From Entamoeba invadens IP1 (Eukaryota; Evosea; Mastigamoebida; Endamoebidae): a stretch of DNA of 64,000 nt. The first letter of the stretch is position 1. Each line of letters starts with the position of its first letter. Where the stretch lies: positions 248,001 through 312,000 of the forward strand of contig NW_004440169.1 in NCBI RefSeq assembly GCF_000330505.1. Reading direction: 5' to 3'. Under the pieces are notes generated by a model. That model worked only from the letters and a program-made list of their open reading frames with translations, had not been told where the DNA came from and did not search any database. The position numbers and the translations under genes are program-made. Positions 39,452-51,340 of this stretch are shown piece after piece.

Positions 39452-42400
39452 TTACATTTCATCGCTTCTCTCCACCTTACTTTCTTGTGTGCTTTCTTTG
39501 ATATCTTCAATGGAACACTCAACAACTTTCTGCTTCAATAACATCGAAGGCATTGCAATCTCAGTCACAAACTTCTCTCTTTTGCCACCTTTCTCTAAGT
39601 AAAATACCCTCGTCCGACCATTCTCTTCACCTTTTATGTAACTTTTTTCGGGAAACACTCTCACTACATCTTCAAGATTCCCTTTATTGATGTTCTCCTT
39701 TTTGAAGTCGTCAAGACTCTTTTCACTTCTATTGATAAATCCGAACGACTTTTGATTCTTCCCAACAAGATAATAGTAGTCCACAAATTCATCGTTATCA
39801 TTCGAAATCGTTTGATACAAATTTGCAAGGTTGTTATGACATATCTCAAGCTCTTTGATTTGTTTTGTTGCCTCAAAAATGTCAACTAAGACAAAGTAAC
39901 ACTTTATCGCCATCTTTGTCCGCTTGCACGCCTCAAACAACTCCGCCGCTTGCTTCACCCTTGATACAACTATGTTCATGTTCTCCTTTACATTGCCACT
40001 CTTCTTCCCCAATACATTCGGTCGCTCGCACATCTCAAGCAATTTCTCGCATTTGAAATCGTACAACAGGCCAATATACAGCGCAATATGTAAACAACAT
40101 ATACCAGCTTCACACAATACATTCTCCTTCAAATACTCATCAACCATTTTCTTCACCCACGCAATGTGTACTCTCGCGGTGTTCTGGTACTCATTCGCAA
40201 ATGTCATGAACCGTTCAATAAGTAATTCAGTCGACTTCTCTCTTGTCAAATTTTTGATGTCGTTCAATTTGAGTAAAATGGTGTCTCCCGCCAACACAAA
40301 TTCCTTCAAATCACCGACAAACTTCATTTGCTGACTCTTCGAAACGTCTATGAACGAGTCTCTGTTGAACTCCAAATCCGCTCCAAAAAATTTGTTTCCC
40401 TTCAAAACGGGGATATTCGGTTTGAAACTGTTTGAGTTGTGTCTATTCTTCTTCTTTATTGTTGCAGTTTTCTTCACATTTTTTGTGTTCGTTCCAAGCA
40501 TATTGTCGGAGTACGAGTCCATGATTTTGTTCACTCTCGTTTGATACGGGTCTTTGCATATCTTATAGTCGACATATCTATTTAATTTACCAAATTTGTC
40601 GTCCGAATTCTCGAATTGCCCAATTCGTTGCGAAAGGATTTGAACGTCTTTAAAGACAGCTTGATTAATAGTTTGTGGGTGTGTAATAAAGGTTTCCGTA
40701 GCAGTAAACAAATACTGTAAAGTAACTGCATACTCCTTCCGAATAGCTTCTTGTTGCTCTTCCTTAAGAACAGCTGCGCTGATCTGTTTGGAACATTCCG
40801 CCAACTCCGCAAACAGTTTTTGGTTCTTCTTGTTCACCTCGGAAAATTTCTGGACTTGGCTAAACACTGAACTTTTCTCAAGAGTACACTTGAGAGAACT
40901 TTCCCCTCTCACGGAGACCATTTTTGTGTAAGATTTTTCCGATTCAAGAATACCATTTTGCACCTCACTTTCACGTTGTAATACAAGAAACGCTGCTGCT
41001 GAAACTGCTTTCAAATAACTTCCACATTCTCTCATATGTACTTGGAGAATGTTAGAACCAATAGAAGTCCAAATGTACGACTTCATCACTTCGATCATAA
41101 AGTGTATTTCCTCCGACAGGCATTCTTCTTTCTTCCTTTTCTCCTCTTTCTTCGCGTTGTATTGTTCTTTGACTGTTTTATAAAATTCACATATTTGTAT
41201 ACCAACAGCAATGACTGCCTGATACTCATGGAAGTTACAGAACCGCTCTTCAACCTCGCAACGATCGCTTCTGTTCTTCTCAATTGACATTTCAAGGTCC
41301 AAGAAATTTTCAGTTAACCCCGTAATGCTGTGCAACACGTTTTCTAAATACTCTTCTCTGTTCGTCTCAGAAATTTCTTGCATTGATGTTTCGTATTGCG
41401 TTTGAATGTACTTCACTTTACTCTTTGTTTTTTCGTCTATGATTGACTCGTCTCGTGAAAAGTCGGTCTTCTTTTGTTCATAAAATGCGGTATCAATTTG
41501 GGTGACCTTGCAATTGTAATCTGCAAGTATCGATTCTGTCTTTTCTAATATCATCTTTGTGACTTTTTGAAGTTCTTCACTTTCAAAAATCGCGTCTTCC
41601 CACCGCTCGCTGAAAGTCTTAATTTCATTCAAAAATTCGGTGACTTTCCCGTCCAATAAAACCTTCCCTATTTTTGAAAGGATTATGTCGAAGAAATGGT
41701 CCATCTCCAACACAGCCTCTTTCCTCTTCTCGTCTTTCACTTTGTCATTCTCGAGTTTCCGACTTTCTTCGAAATAGATTTTATTGAACTGACAGTATTT
41801 GTCAATGCCAGACTCAATTTTCAGTTGAATTTGCTCAAATCCTTTTCCCACGTTCTTTTTGATCGACTTAAGTGCTTCGACGTCGTCTTCTGAAAAGAGC
41901 ATCGCAGTTTTTAACTCTCCAAGAAGGGCGCTTTTGACGTCGATGTATTCTCCAAAGACTTCGTTTGTGTCCAAGTTCTGGACGATCCGTATAACGTCCA
42001 TGTACACTTCCATCACAGAGTCCATGAATACTACAAAGACATCCAAGTCCCCGATTTCAACAACGTAATTGATCTTTTGGAGAGACACCAACGAACTGAC
42101 ATTCTTCTGACCTTCTTCCCAATACCTTTTCCGAAGTTGCGCAATCAACTCATAAGAGTCGTCAAAGTCCTTTTGAGCTTGGACTGGCAATGATCGAATC
42201 ATTTTCCGGAATTCGTCGATGTCGTTGTAATTCAACTCGGAGAGGGAAACGGCGGCATCGGACATACAACACTCAATGTTCTGCGAGAAGATGAAGTTGT
42301 TCTTCAGCATCGTGTATACCAAGTCGACTGAATTGCGCTTCAAATTTTCTTGTGTGGAGTTGACGTTCTTTAGCAGGTTTTTAAGAAGAATCCCACCAAA

Positions 42401-45400
42401 CTGTGAATTGCCTTCAAATAAAAAATGTCGGTGGCGAAGAATTAGTGTCCGGATGAATTCGTTAAGTTTCATTAAATATTCTTCACTCTCGTCGACGGAA
42501 AACAAAGTGCTTGAAACAATTTCCTCCAGTCTCTCAAGAGACTGTCCACCATCAATGCCATTTTCAAATCGTTCAAAAAGAGCTTCAGCGCAGTCCATGG
42601 CTATGTAACTCATCTCACGAACAACATTTCGAACTTCAATGCGTTGTCCCTTTTTGCGTTGTTTCAATTTCTCCTCCAACTCTTTTTCACTCTTCTCGGG
42701 TTTCAGCGATTGCGACGGAATTATATCGGCTTTGGTGATGTCTTGGCCAAACTCAGAAGAGAGCAAAAAGTCTTGTCCTGCCATCCGAGTTGTCAGTCGA
42801 GCCGAGCCACGACTTGGTTTTGTTTTAAAATCGATTGCAATGGTGTTTCTCATCATATGGTTTGAAGGGGAGACAGATGATTCGACACTCTCTCTTAATG
42901 TAGCTATTAGTATTTGGATTTCTACAATTGGGTCTTTTGGTAAGAACGGGTAATGTGAAAAGAGCATCAGAGCACGACGAATGTGGATCAGAAACACTTC
43001 CATTCGCGTTGGAATTTCCTTTTCAAACCACGACTTAAATATGTCATAGGACAGATGTTTGAGAATGTAGAACATGGCAAGATACATCAATTTGATATCT
43101 TCAATTTCTTCGTCTTGAATACTAAACGGGTTGTAGTGAAAGTCTTTGACCTTCTCAAACTCATCGAGAAGGTATATCAACACTTCGAAGAATATCGACG
43201 ACACCTCACTCTGTTGATTCATTTCTTGGAAGCGACTGTCGTAATTAAAATGGACTAATAACAACACTAAAGTATACATCCCGATTTTACCAACAATGTT
43301 TTCGCGCAAAGTGATGTTCAGCAAATCACGAACAAAATATGTTGAGACCAGGTGGTTCTCTGCAAAGTAGTCTCCCATCATTTCAATGGAGTTTAACTGC
43401 AATTGCTTTGGGTTGTTGAACAGAATGAAATTTGGCGAAAATCCAAGCACGCCAATAAACTGAATGCGACACAACCCAAGCATATGAAAAGCGTCGCTCT
43501 TCTTGTCCAATTTGTTGACTTCGTCTGTCGAAAGGGATGAACTAAGAATTGTCATGTGTTTGATTACAATGCTTGTTAGTGTAGCTTTGTCGATGAGGGA
43601 ATACAGTCGTTCGACAAACTCTCCGAAATTGTAATTACCCTCCAGCACCCCACGACTTCCCCTGTTGATTATCATGTACCGCAGATTTTGTGAATACTTC
43701 CGACACCCAAGAATCAGTGCGGTCGCCAATTTACTTTCGATCTCCTTTTTATTGTGAATCATGACAATCATTGCTTTCAGCAAGATATTAAGAAGTACCC
43801 ACGAGTGTTTCAGAACGTTTTCTAAATTGCCAAAGGAGTCCGATATTCTCACAAAGAATTGGTATATCAGTTCGGTGACAATAACGTCCGCTTTGTCATC
43901 TTCAATGGAGTAATTCACAACAAAGTCTGTGAGGAACTTCGACCGCTTTGTTGGGTCTTTATTCAAATTCGCGATTTTGGCAAAGATGTCAAAGAGGTAC
44001 GAAATCTCCAGTGAATTCTCCTTTGCCTTCATAATGAAAAATTCAACAATGGAGGGAAGAAAATGAATTGCCTCTTGGACTTGAATTGACGCGAGTGCTC
44101 CTTCCATACCAGCCAATTGTCCATTCAGTAATTTAAACACGTTTTTCTCGCGGGGGTAGATCGTCGACTGCACGTCAATTTTAAGGTTCAACGAACACTT
44201 CATCCCATCCATAGAAATTTGGTTTAAATACCCGTCAGTTGGTTCTCCTCGGATCAGTGGAAGAGAGTACGTCATCGACGACACGATCATTGAATTTCTA
44301 AATAACGGAAGTGTTGCGTAAAAGATGACCTTTTCGGAGAAGTCGTCGGAACACACCAAACTGACTGTAAACAACAAGTGATGTTTGACCGTCAAAGGAA
44401 ATGGCAGTTTCATTCGAATTTCGTCGGTGAAGATATTTTGCTTTCCCGTTGTCACAGACGTTTTGATTTTATCCAACAACAAGTTGCTCATATTACTCGT
44501 TGAGTAAAAGCACAAAATTGGTTGTGTCAATTTGATGATATCGTCCGACCGAAGTTGACATGTAATACAATACCCACAATTCTTCTTCTTCTCCTTTGGA
44601 ACCACAATCTCTGTTGGGAATATGAAAAGGGTGTTATAGAAATCCGTGTATATTTGCGAACTCGATTTGAGTCTGACTATGTTGTATAACATCGGAATCT
44701 CTTCATTCTCCTTTTCATTTGCTTCAGCTGGCTGCGCCTCAACATTTTGAATGACACCGTCTTGTGTGATGATCAAATTGGCAGCAGTGAAGTGGTCCAA
44801 TTTCTCTATTTTAAACCCCCACGACGCACTTAGTATTTTACTCTTCCCGTTTTCAACATTTTTATAATATTGGGACAAGTCGTTCTCATCACAGGAATAC
44901 ACTTTCATGTTGTAGTAACTTTTTCGATTCTCCAGTAAATCACTTTTTAAGTCAACAACACCAGTGCCTAAATATTGGACAAAAAATTCGTTCTTACTCC
45001 GTTGTTTGGAACTCGCGCTTCTCTGTTTATCTATCATTTTGACACACATCTTACTCTCACCATTTTCTATGTACCCGTCCAAACTCTGATCACCATCAAA
45101 CATCTTATAGATTTGTATGACACCCCACAACCCCGCATTTTCAACTTGTTTCTGGTCAAGTGACACCGCAAACGTACTCCCCAGTTTCGACATCACTGAC
45201 ATATCAGTTTGTTGCATAATTTCAAAGTAACTACTTGTAACTCGTTCGTTCTTCTTTGAGTCATAGAAGAAGAATGAAACAACAAGTCCATCAAGTGGAC
45301 CAAAACACCATACAATTTCGCTCAACTGTATTACAAAGACGTTTTGCGCATTTTTCATCTCTTCACTAACACCAGGTTTGTATATATCAAACACGTTTAA

Positions 45401-46245
45401 CCCTCCCCAAAACGACCCGAAAAGGGTGTTTGTCTCCTCTCTCCGATTGAACTTCCCGGGCTCGACCAACACTTCGTTCACTCGTTGTTTGTCTTCGTTG
45501 GAAATAAATTGTATTGGCCTGTCCCATTGGAGTGTCGACGTTCGTTGGAAAAACTGATTTAAAATGAGGTGGTGATAGTCGTCCAGTGTAGCTCCCGTTG
45601 TTATATTTTCTCGCGTGAGTCGTTGTTTGTGGACCACATCAAATCGTTGAACCGGTTCGTTTTGATATGGTTTAATTCGTCGGTCATTTAATCTTTCGTC
45701 TTGGTCACTGAATAAATTAATAACAGAGACTGTTTCCCACTGTTGATTAGTATTAAAATAAATTAATTAAAATGTATTAGTTAAATTATAATACAATAAT
45801 AATAAAAGGATAACAAACGGTAACTTCGTCTCTCTTCTGACAGAAGAAGTTACAAAATTTGGGGAACTCCTTTCTGTTGATGTGGGATGAGTTCTCCAGA
45901 AACATCGACCCCAACATTTGTCGTAAATTGTGTTCTTTGATGTACAACTTCTGATTCGAACTCATTGGGAAAGCTCCCGATTCTAATAGAAAACGCAATT
46001 GGAAGATATCCAATTGTTCAAGTTGGTCAGCGTCAAACTCCTACACATCAGAGAAAGTAAATTTCCGTGGAACAAACGTCGAATGAAATGTTGAGAAGTC
46101 GATCCTTTTCCATATCCTTCAACTGCTTTTTAGTTGCCGTTGGGTATTGTTGAACAACAAGTTTTGGGCTTTTCCGGTGTTGGGGTTGTGAGAAGTCCGT
46201 TTTTTCAAAGATGTCGTCGAGGATAATCTGGTCCTTCCTCTTCAT
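39452..46245 (-). CDS. DOCK-family guanine-nucleotide exchange factor
   Basis: There are three exons on the minus strand, 46245-46078, 46040-45819 and 45739-39452, all joined in phase 0, giving about 2225 residues. A DHR-1 (C2-like) domain lies at about residues 505-640: IFTDEIRMKLPFPLTVKHHL followed by LLFTVSLVC closely follows the DOCK 'DEIKIELP...KHHLLFTF' block, and RGEPTDGYL fits the end. A long helical (armadillo-like) middle follows, then a DHR-2-type region from about 1940: STELLIERFMTFANEYQNTA then RVHIAWV and EAGICCLHIALYIGLL. DOCK proteins activate Rac/Cdc42. Here DHR-2 is only about 285 residues before the stop, against the usual about 430, so lobe C with the nucleotide-sensing Val may be missing or very diverged. 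Start ATG 46245 is the first in-frame ATG; the frame stays open upstream to about 46326. Confidence 0.87.
45740..45818 (-). other. Intron 2 of the DOCK gene (79 nt)
   Basis: On the minus strand it begins GTTTGTTATCC and ends with ACTAATCAACAG. ACTAAT is a plausible branch-point motif next to the acceptor, and the acceptor is CAG rather than the usual TAG. Splicing joins ...QKRDEVT to WETVSVINLFSDQDERL in frame. Confidence 0.8.
46041..46077 (-). other. Intron 1 of the DOCK gene (37 nt, very short)
   Basis: It begins GTTTGTTCC and ends GTGTAG. Splicing joins ...RLLNISFD to EFDADQLEQLDIF in phase 0 and removes an in-frame TGA. At 37 nt it is the smallest intron read in this window. Confidence 0.65.
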
Positions 46246-46947
46246 TTGAGACTTTTCAGTTAACACAGATAGTTTTTTTATTGGTTTGTCATATTCGGCA
46301 TTTTTGGTGATTGCGTCACGTTTTCTCTATTTGCACCACCATTTTACATAAAAAGAAAGAACATTTGGTATTTCATTAATATGAATGGTACACAGCAATT
46401 CTTTCAGATTTCGATGAGAATTACTTTTTTTTAAAAAGAAAAAAGGGGGTTCGGTGTTAAATGTTTAAACGTATTTTATTGGTCTTTCAAATTTACGAAA
46501 AAACAAAAGCTAATGCTTTAGTTAAAAATACTATTAAAAAAACACTATGTTTTTTTGTGCTAATAATATATTGTAACTGATGATATAAAAAGATCGGGAT
46601 TGATAATTATAGAAATAGTAGATACTAAACTATAACATTTTAATATTTTTTAATAATTTGTGGTATATAATATAACATAGTTTTATATTTGTAATTGTTA
46701 ATCACTGGAATTCAATTTTTCAATTTTACAAAACTTTTAACAGTCTTCTATTTATTAATAAATCAGACAAATTCTATTTGAATAGTATAATAAAGTTATT
46801 TGACTTGAATTGAAATATTTCTAATTATACAAGTAGAGTTATATTTTTATGTCATCAAGTATTTTATGACTTCATTTATTAATTCCAATTTACAAATAAA
46901 AGACTAAGAACTAATATAACTTGTAACACCCAACACAGCTAGTTAAA
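46246..46947. other. Intergenic region between VPS35 and DOCK genes
   Basis: AT-rich. The DOCK reading frame remains open upstream of its first ATG to about 46326, just inside a TAG, so an additional 5' exon or 5' leader is possible. No GTTTGT donor was found to support an extra exon. Confidence 0.4.
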
Positions 46948-49233
46948 TCAACACACGATCGTAGAATATCTCTCATCAAACACTTTTCTTTCTTTAATTT
47001 CTTTTATGGTGTTATCGAAGAATTGCAATGTGTGTCCATCATGTACTCTCCCCAACACCCCTTTAATCAACTCAATAATTTTGCTAATAGTCTCTCCCGT
47101 AAGCATTTTATTTGTTGTGAAGTGAATCACAAAGTAATTCAAAATGAGCACAAACAGCTTCGCATTTTCTTCCACTACAATTACATTACTTCCCATCATA
47201 GCCACTTTGCGAAGTAATTCCTCCACGTGTTGGTCATCTCGAATACTCGACAAACACCCAGAAAGCGCCGCACATTTACAACACATCTCACACCGCTTTG
47301 TTGTTTTCAGTAACACAGACGACTCCTTTTCAACTTTCACTCGAAATTGGATGGCTTCTTTGTTCCCGCTTTCAATTGCACTCATCGCGCCTAACAATTC
47401 CAATAAAGCGATTTCTTGCTCCCCAGACTCTGCTATGCCATTATAAACATTCCACAACCGTTCAACCATTTCAAAGTACTTCTGACTGAAGTGTTCATTC
47501 CGCCACTTTGAAAATTCAACAGTGATTTGTGACCCAATTTTGACGGTGCGCACTTTGTCGATTTCTCCGAGGAGTGCGACGTTCTTAGTAATTTCTTCCG
47601 CGCACTTTTCCCTCAGCTTTGGGAAATTTTGTCCCGTGTGGAGGAGGGCAAAAATGATGGGTGGGAGACAAGTTGACAACTTTTCGTCGTTCCCTTTTTC
47701 CATCGCTTTAATTTTCTCTCTTTCTGCATCGTCGCAATCTTTCATGTTGACTTTTTCACTCATTTTTTCTCTTTCCATCGCAACACTTTCCACAACACGC
47801 GCGTTCAAACTCAAAATCTCAAACAACTGTAAATCCCCATTTTGTTTGTTCACAATATGAAGCACCTTCATCAACTTTTCAAGGTCTTTACATGAACTTG
47901 TGAGTATCGACGAACACACATCTAACAAGTTGGTTGCCTCCTCTTGACTGTCGATAGTGAATTGCCCCACGTAATTGTCTAAGATCTTCTTCGCGACTGA
48001 TACCATCCTATCGCCACTCATCTTCTTGACGACCGTTCGGAAGTTTTTGTCGGAGATATAAGTCTTCAGCATATTGGACTCAATCGGCTGACTTAACATG
48101 TTCCACAAATTGTTTGCGGAAGACCCCTTTAAAGGCGTTGGAATTGGTTCGGCCAATTTGAACACCAAACTTGAGAGAGTTTGCCAGTCACTACTTGTCT
48201 TAGTAGCTTGGTACAACACTTGCAACAGCGAAAATAAGTTCGACTGTTCGATGACGTCGCGCATCTCCTCAATCAAGTTGTACAACAACGAAAAGTCCTT
48301 TGGCGTGATCGATTCTCTTCCCACTGTTTTTATCAAATTTCCAAGAATGGTAAAGACAGACTCTCTGTTTATGTTCCGAAGCGTTGTGATGAAATTGGGA
48401 AGAGTCGATAAGACAAGTGCGGGGGAAATAGACTCTAAGATGGTTGTTAAAACAAGTGGCTTCGAGACGTCATGGTTGGTCTCAAACACTTCACTCAAGA
48501 GAAGTGGAATCATTTCGATGGTGAGTTGATCATTAGAAGCGACACCAGATTTGAAAAAGAGCGAATAGAGTTCTTTAAGAGGATATACTGCTTCCTCGAT
48601 CCACTCCTTTTCACTCTGACTTGAAGAACTGGAACACGTATATCGTAACACTGCGCGCGTGGCTTCGACTACGTTTGTTTTGAAAAATGTGTAATACATA
48701 TTGTCTGTAATGATTGAAGAAACAGTTTTTGAGATGAAGAGTCTCATTAACAAAGCTTTGAGAGGCGAGAAAATGGCGAGTGAGAAATTCAAAATGTCTT
48801 TGAGAACCAAATCGGAGTACTCTTGATTCGTTTGCACAATTTTGGAACCAACCATTGACATGAGAAATACACGAGGAACCAATTTAGTTTGGTATTGAAC
48901 TGTTTTGTAGATATCAAGAAGGTCTGACCGACTGTCTAAAAATAACGAAAACGTTTCGACTTTGTGGGAAACGGAAAGAAAGATCAGATGTGACTGTCTG
49001 ACTGAAAAAGAGTCTTCACATAATATTTCTAATAAATCAGAAATTGATTCTGATACCCCAGTCGTACATAAGTCGTTGAAATTGGACACAGTTAATTTGG
49101 TCTCTTCAATTTGTTTGATTTTTTGAAAGTATAAACTGGGAGGCTCCTTTTCAGGTACTTGTCGGGAAAAGTACTTGAAAAAGGTTTCCTTCTTCTCTTC
49201 TTTCTCTTCTTTAGAGTCTTTCAAGGTACTCAT
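46948..49233 (-). CDS. VPS35: VPS35-like retromer subunit
   Basis: The 761-residue protein is all alpha-solenoid. Collinear similarity to VPS35 is seen throughout. The LLDIYKTVQYQTKLVPRVFL region corresponds to the 'LYELVQYAGNIIPRLYL' block that binds VPS26, with PRVFLM at residues 120-125. It is followed by LKDILNFSLAIFSPLKALLM (family '...CRGVQHPIRGLFLR'). Further blocks are DQLTIEMIPLLLSEVFETN, LPPIIFALLHTGQNF (family 'TLPPLVFAALKL') and C-terminal helices ALLELLGAMSAIE and LFVLILNYFVIHF. VPS35 is the backbone of the cargo-selective retromer that recycles receptors from endosomes; in Entamoeba retromer is tied to phagosome and lysosomal enzyme traffic. It is intronless and close to the usual family length (about 790). 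Confidence 0.85.
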   Translation of the reverse strand: MSTLKDSKEEKEEKKETFFKYFSRQVPEKEPPSLYFQKIKQIEETKLTVSNFNDLCTTGVSESISDLLEILCEDSFSVRQSHLIFLSVSHKVETFSLFLDSRSDLLDIYKTVQYQTKLVPRVFLMSMVGSKIVQTNQEYSDLVLKDILNFSLAIFSPLKALLMRLFISKTVSSIITDNMYYTFFKTNVVEATRAVLRYTCSSSSSQSEKEWIEEAVYPLKELYSLFFKSGVASNDQLTIEMIPLLLSEVFETNHDVSKPLVLTTILESISPALVLSTLPNFITTLRNINRESVFTILGNLIKTVGRESITPKDFSLLYNLIEEMRDVIEQSNLFSLLQVLYQATKTSSDWQTLSSLVFKLAEPIPTPLKGSSANNLWNMLSQPIESNMLKTYISDKNFRTVVKKMSGDRMVSVAKKILDNYVGQFTIDSQEEATNLLDVCSSILTSSCKDLEKLMKVLHIVNKQNGDLQLFEILSLNARVVESVAMEREKMSEKVNMKDCDDAEREKIKAMEKGNDEKLSTCLPPIIFALLHTGQNFPKLREKCAEEITKNVALLGEIDKVRTVKIGSQITVEFSKWRNEHFSQKYFEMVERLWNVYNGIAESGEQEIALLELLGAMSAIESGNKEAIQFRVKVEKESSVLLKTTKRCEMCCKCAALSGCLSSIRDDQHVEELLRKVAMMGSNVIVVEENAKLFVLILNYFVIHFTTNKMLTGETISKIIELIKGVLGRVHDGHTLQFFDNTIKEIKERKVFDERYSTIVC

Positions 49234-50216
49234 TCACTCTTTGTTAATTTAAAGTTCCACATTTTATTGCGTGATTAAATAACATTTTCATTTTTGTGTT
49301 AATCAAAAAATGTTTTAGACATTAAAATTTTTTTTTTGTATAAAAAAATGATTTTGTCTTTTTTTTTATATAAAATATAAGAATGTGATATCATAATTAA
49401 CTATATTTGATGGTTCTATTAAATAAATCTAAATAATTAATTATCTATTCAATTGAAAAAATAAAATATAGTTTTATATTATTATATTTAATAATTTACT
49501 ACTCATTAAATAATATTAATTTATAATAGTAATTTTAATGGTTATAAAAAAGTGTTTGAAATGGATAAAAATAGCTTAATTACATTGAAATTTTGAAAAA
49601 TAAATAAAAAATAGCAAAAATAAACAAAAATTATAATAAAGATTTCAAGATCTTATAGTAATATAAATTATTTAAAAATTATTAGTAAATTAACAATAAA
49701 AGTACTAATTTTTTTTATCGCCTAAAATTGTTGATAAAAAAAGAGTTTAGTTTCAGTTTCTAATTATATACACTAATATCAAAAATAGAATAATAATGGT
49801 TTGTTATTTGTGTTTATCACATTTCACCCAAATCTTTCGGGAAAATCACAATCTATTTATTTTAAATGAATTATCACACGTAATTCGGGAATAATCCCAA
49901 AATGAACCCATAAATAAACAACTCCAATCACAGAAAATGCTCTTTATTTACACTTTTCCCATTCTAAAAAAATGCTGATATAATAAAAATAATAATATAT
50001 TAACTATATTAAACAAACACACAAACAGACGTTTTCCAAAAAGACAAAATTTTGGTTTTTCAACTGAAAATAGGGTCTAAGGAAATGCCCAATCAAATCA
50101 CGTCATAATGTGCGTTATATCACACATTAGTAAAATAATAGTAACTTTTTTAATTTACAATAACAAATAGAAAAGGGTAAAATTAGATCTTAAAAGACTA
50201 ATTTTAGTTCAGTCGA
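49234..50216. other. Divergent intergenic region, VPS35 / MADS-box
   Basis: AT-rich spacer with two divergent promoters. On the VPS35 side, GGAACTTTAAATT on the minus strand (49246-49258) combines a GAAC core with a TTTAAA box, 13-25 bases before the ATG. On the MADS side, AAAATGCTGATATAA (49969-49983) is shared with the TMK upstream region. No ORF is present. Confidence 0.45.
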
Positions 50217-51212
50217 ATGGGGCGAAATAAAATCGTAATAGAACGCATAGCAAACGACCGTAACAGGCAAGCTACATTCACCAAACGCAAGAATGGGCTG
50301 ATTAAAAAGGCCATGGAACTTTCGATCTTATGTGATTGTGAAATAGCACTCATTTGTTTCAATTCCACTAATAACAAAATATTCGTCTACTCATCCGGAG
50401 ATATCGAAAAGACTCTTTTGAGATTCACAGAGTTCACACCAACACAAACTCCTCTTACAAATCAAGACGTTTGTTTTTCAATTACTTTGGAATGGGATTT
50501 GGTCACATTTTGAATCAATTGGTTCGATTGGAACTGATCCTTCTTTATTTTACTATTTATTATAATATATTATTATTTAAAAATATAAGTACTCAACAAA
50601 TCGTTTCTGAAAGTTGTTAATAAAAATATATTAAAAAAGTGTAATAACTAATAGTACCCAAGGTTCAGTCGCAGACGTAAGAATGCAAAGACTGGCGATG
50701 AAGAAACTGACGACGACGATGATGAAGCGCCGGCACCACTGAAAGAAAAGCCTTTGACTGCCCCGAAGGCACCAACCGCATTACCGACTCCACTCTTCCC
50801 ATCACAACCGTCGAGTTTCCAACCCGTCAGTGCACCTCTTCCTCCACAACCTCCAAGGCAGAAGATGGAGAGAGCGCCTCCTGAATACCCAAGTGCACCT
50901 CCACATGCTTACTTAGATGTCAGAAATCAATTGGAACAGAGAAGTTCTATGCAACGCCAAAATTTGGACATGAGACAAGAAAGACAAGGCTTTGGACAGA
51001 ACCCACAACAAAACACTTATCAAAGACCTTTCGACCAAGACTACCCACCACAAACGCAATATCGTCAACAGTACCAAGGCGACCCTGGGTATCCAAGATA
51101 CTCCGACTTCGATAAGTCGTACGACAGAGATAAAGATAGAAAGGATCAAAGAGAAGATAGGCAACAAATGCCCCCAATTAAGGAGGAAAAACGAGGAAGA
51201 CCAGAAGACTGA
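50217..51212 (+). CDS. MADS-box transcription factor
   Basis: There are two exons, 50217-50468 and 50655-51212, joined in phase 0, giving 269 residues. Residues 1-60 are a textbook MADS box ([20 protein letters not shown], then [20 protein letters not shown], then CEIALICF) of the MEF2-like type. It binds CArG-type AT-rich DNA as a dimer. After the splice come a basic patch (FSRRRKNAK), an acidic run ([10 protein letters not shown]), a Pro-rich stretch and a Gln/Arg/Asp-rich tail ending RGRPED, typical of a disordered activation region. The nearby AT-rich intergenic DNA offers many potential CArG-like sites, but no specific target can be named. The family assignment is firm. Confidence 0.95.
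50469..50654 (+). other. Intron of the MADS-box gene (186 nt)
   Basis: It starts GTTTGT and ends AACTAATAG, with a branch-like ACTAAT next to the acceptor. Removal joins ...PLTNQD to [17 protein letters not shown] in phase 0. It contains GTTCGATTGGAACTGA (50522-50537), which also occurs at 52393-52408. Confidence 0.9.
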
Positions 51213-51340
51213 TTTTATTGGGCAGTCTTGCTTGAGTTTTAGAATGGTAAATTAATGGTTTCTTTATAGTTTGACCCCCATTTCTTGTTTTTAATTAAAA
51301 ATAGTAAAAATTATAGTAAAGAAAAGTAAATAAGAGTTAA

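Noticed and set aside
39452..39560. GTTTGT in the DOCK 3' end as a donor for a hidden last exon
   Set aside because: The sequence falls inside a sensible coding stretch (KREKFVTE), and no TAG acceptor followed by a coding frame was found before the convergent gene.
42276..42953. Plus-strand frames opposite the DOCK gene
   Set aside because: They overlap strongly supported DOCK coding sequence, have no start context and no recognisable domains.
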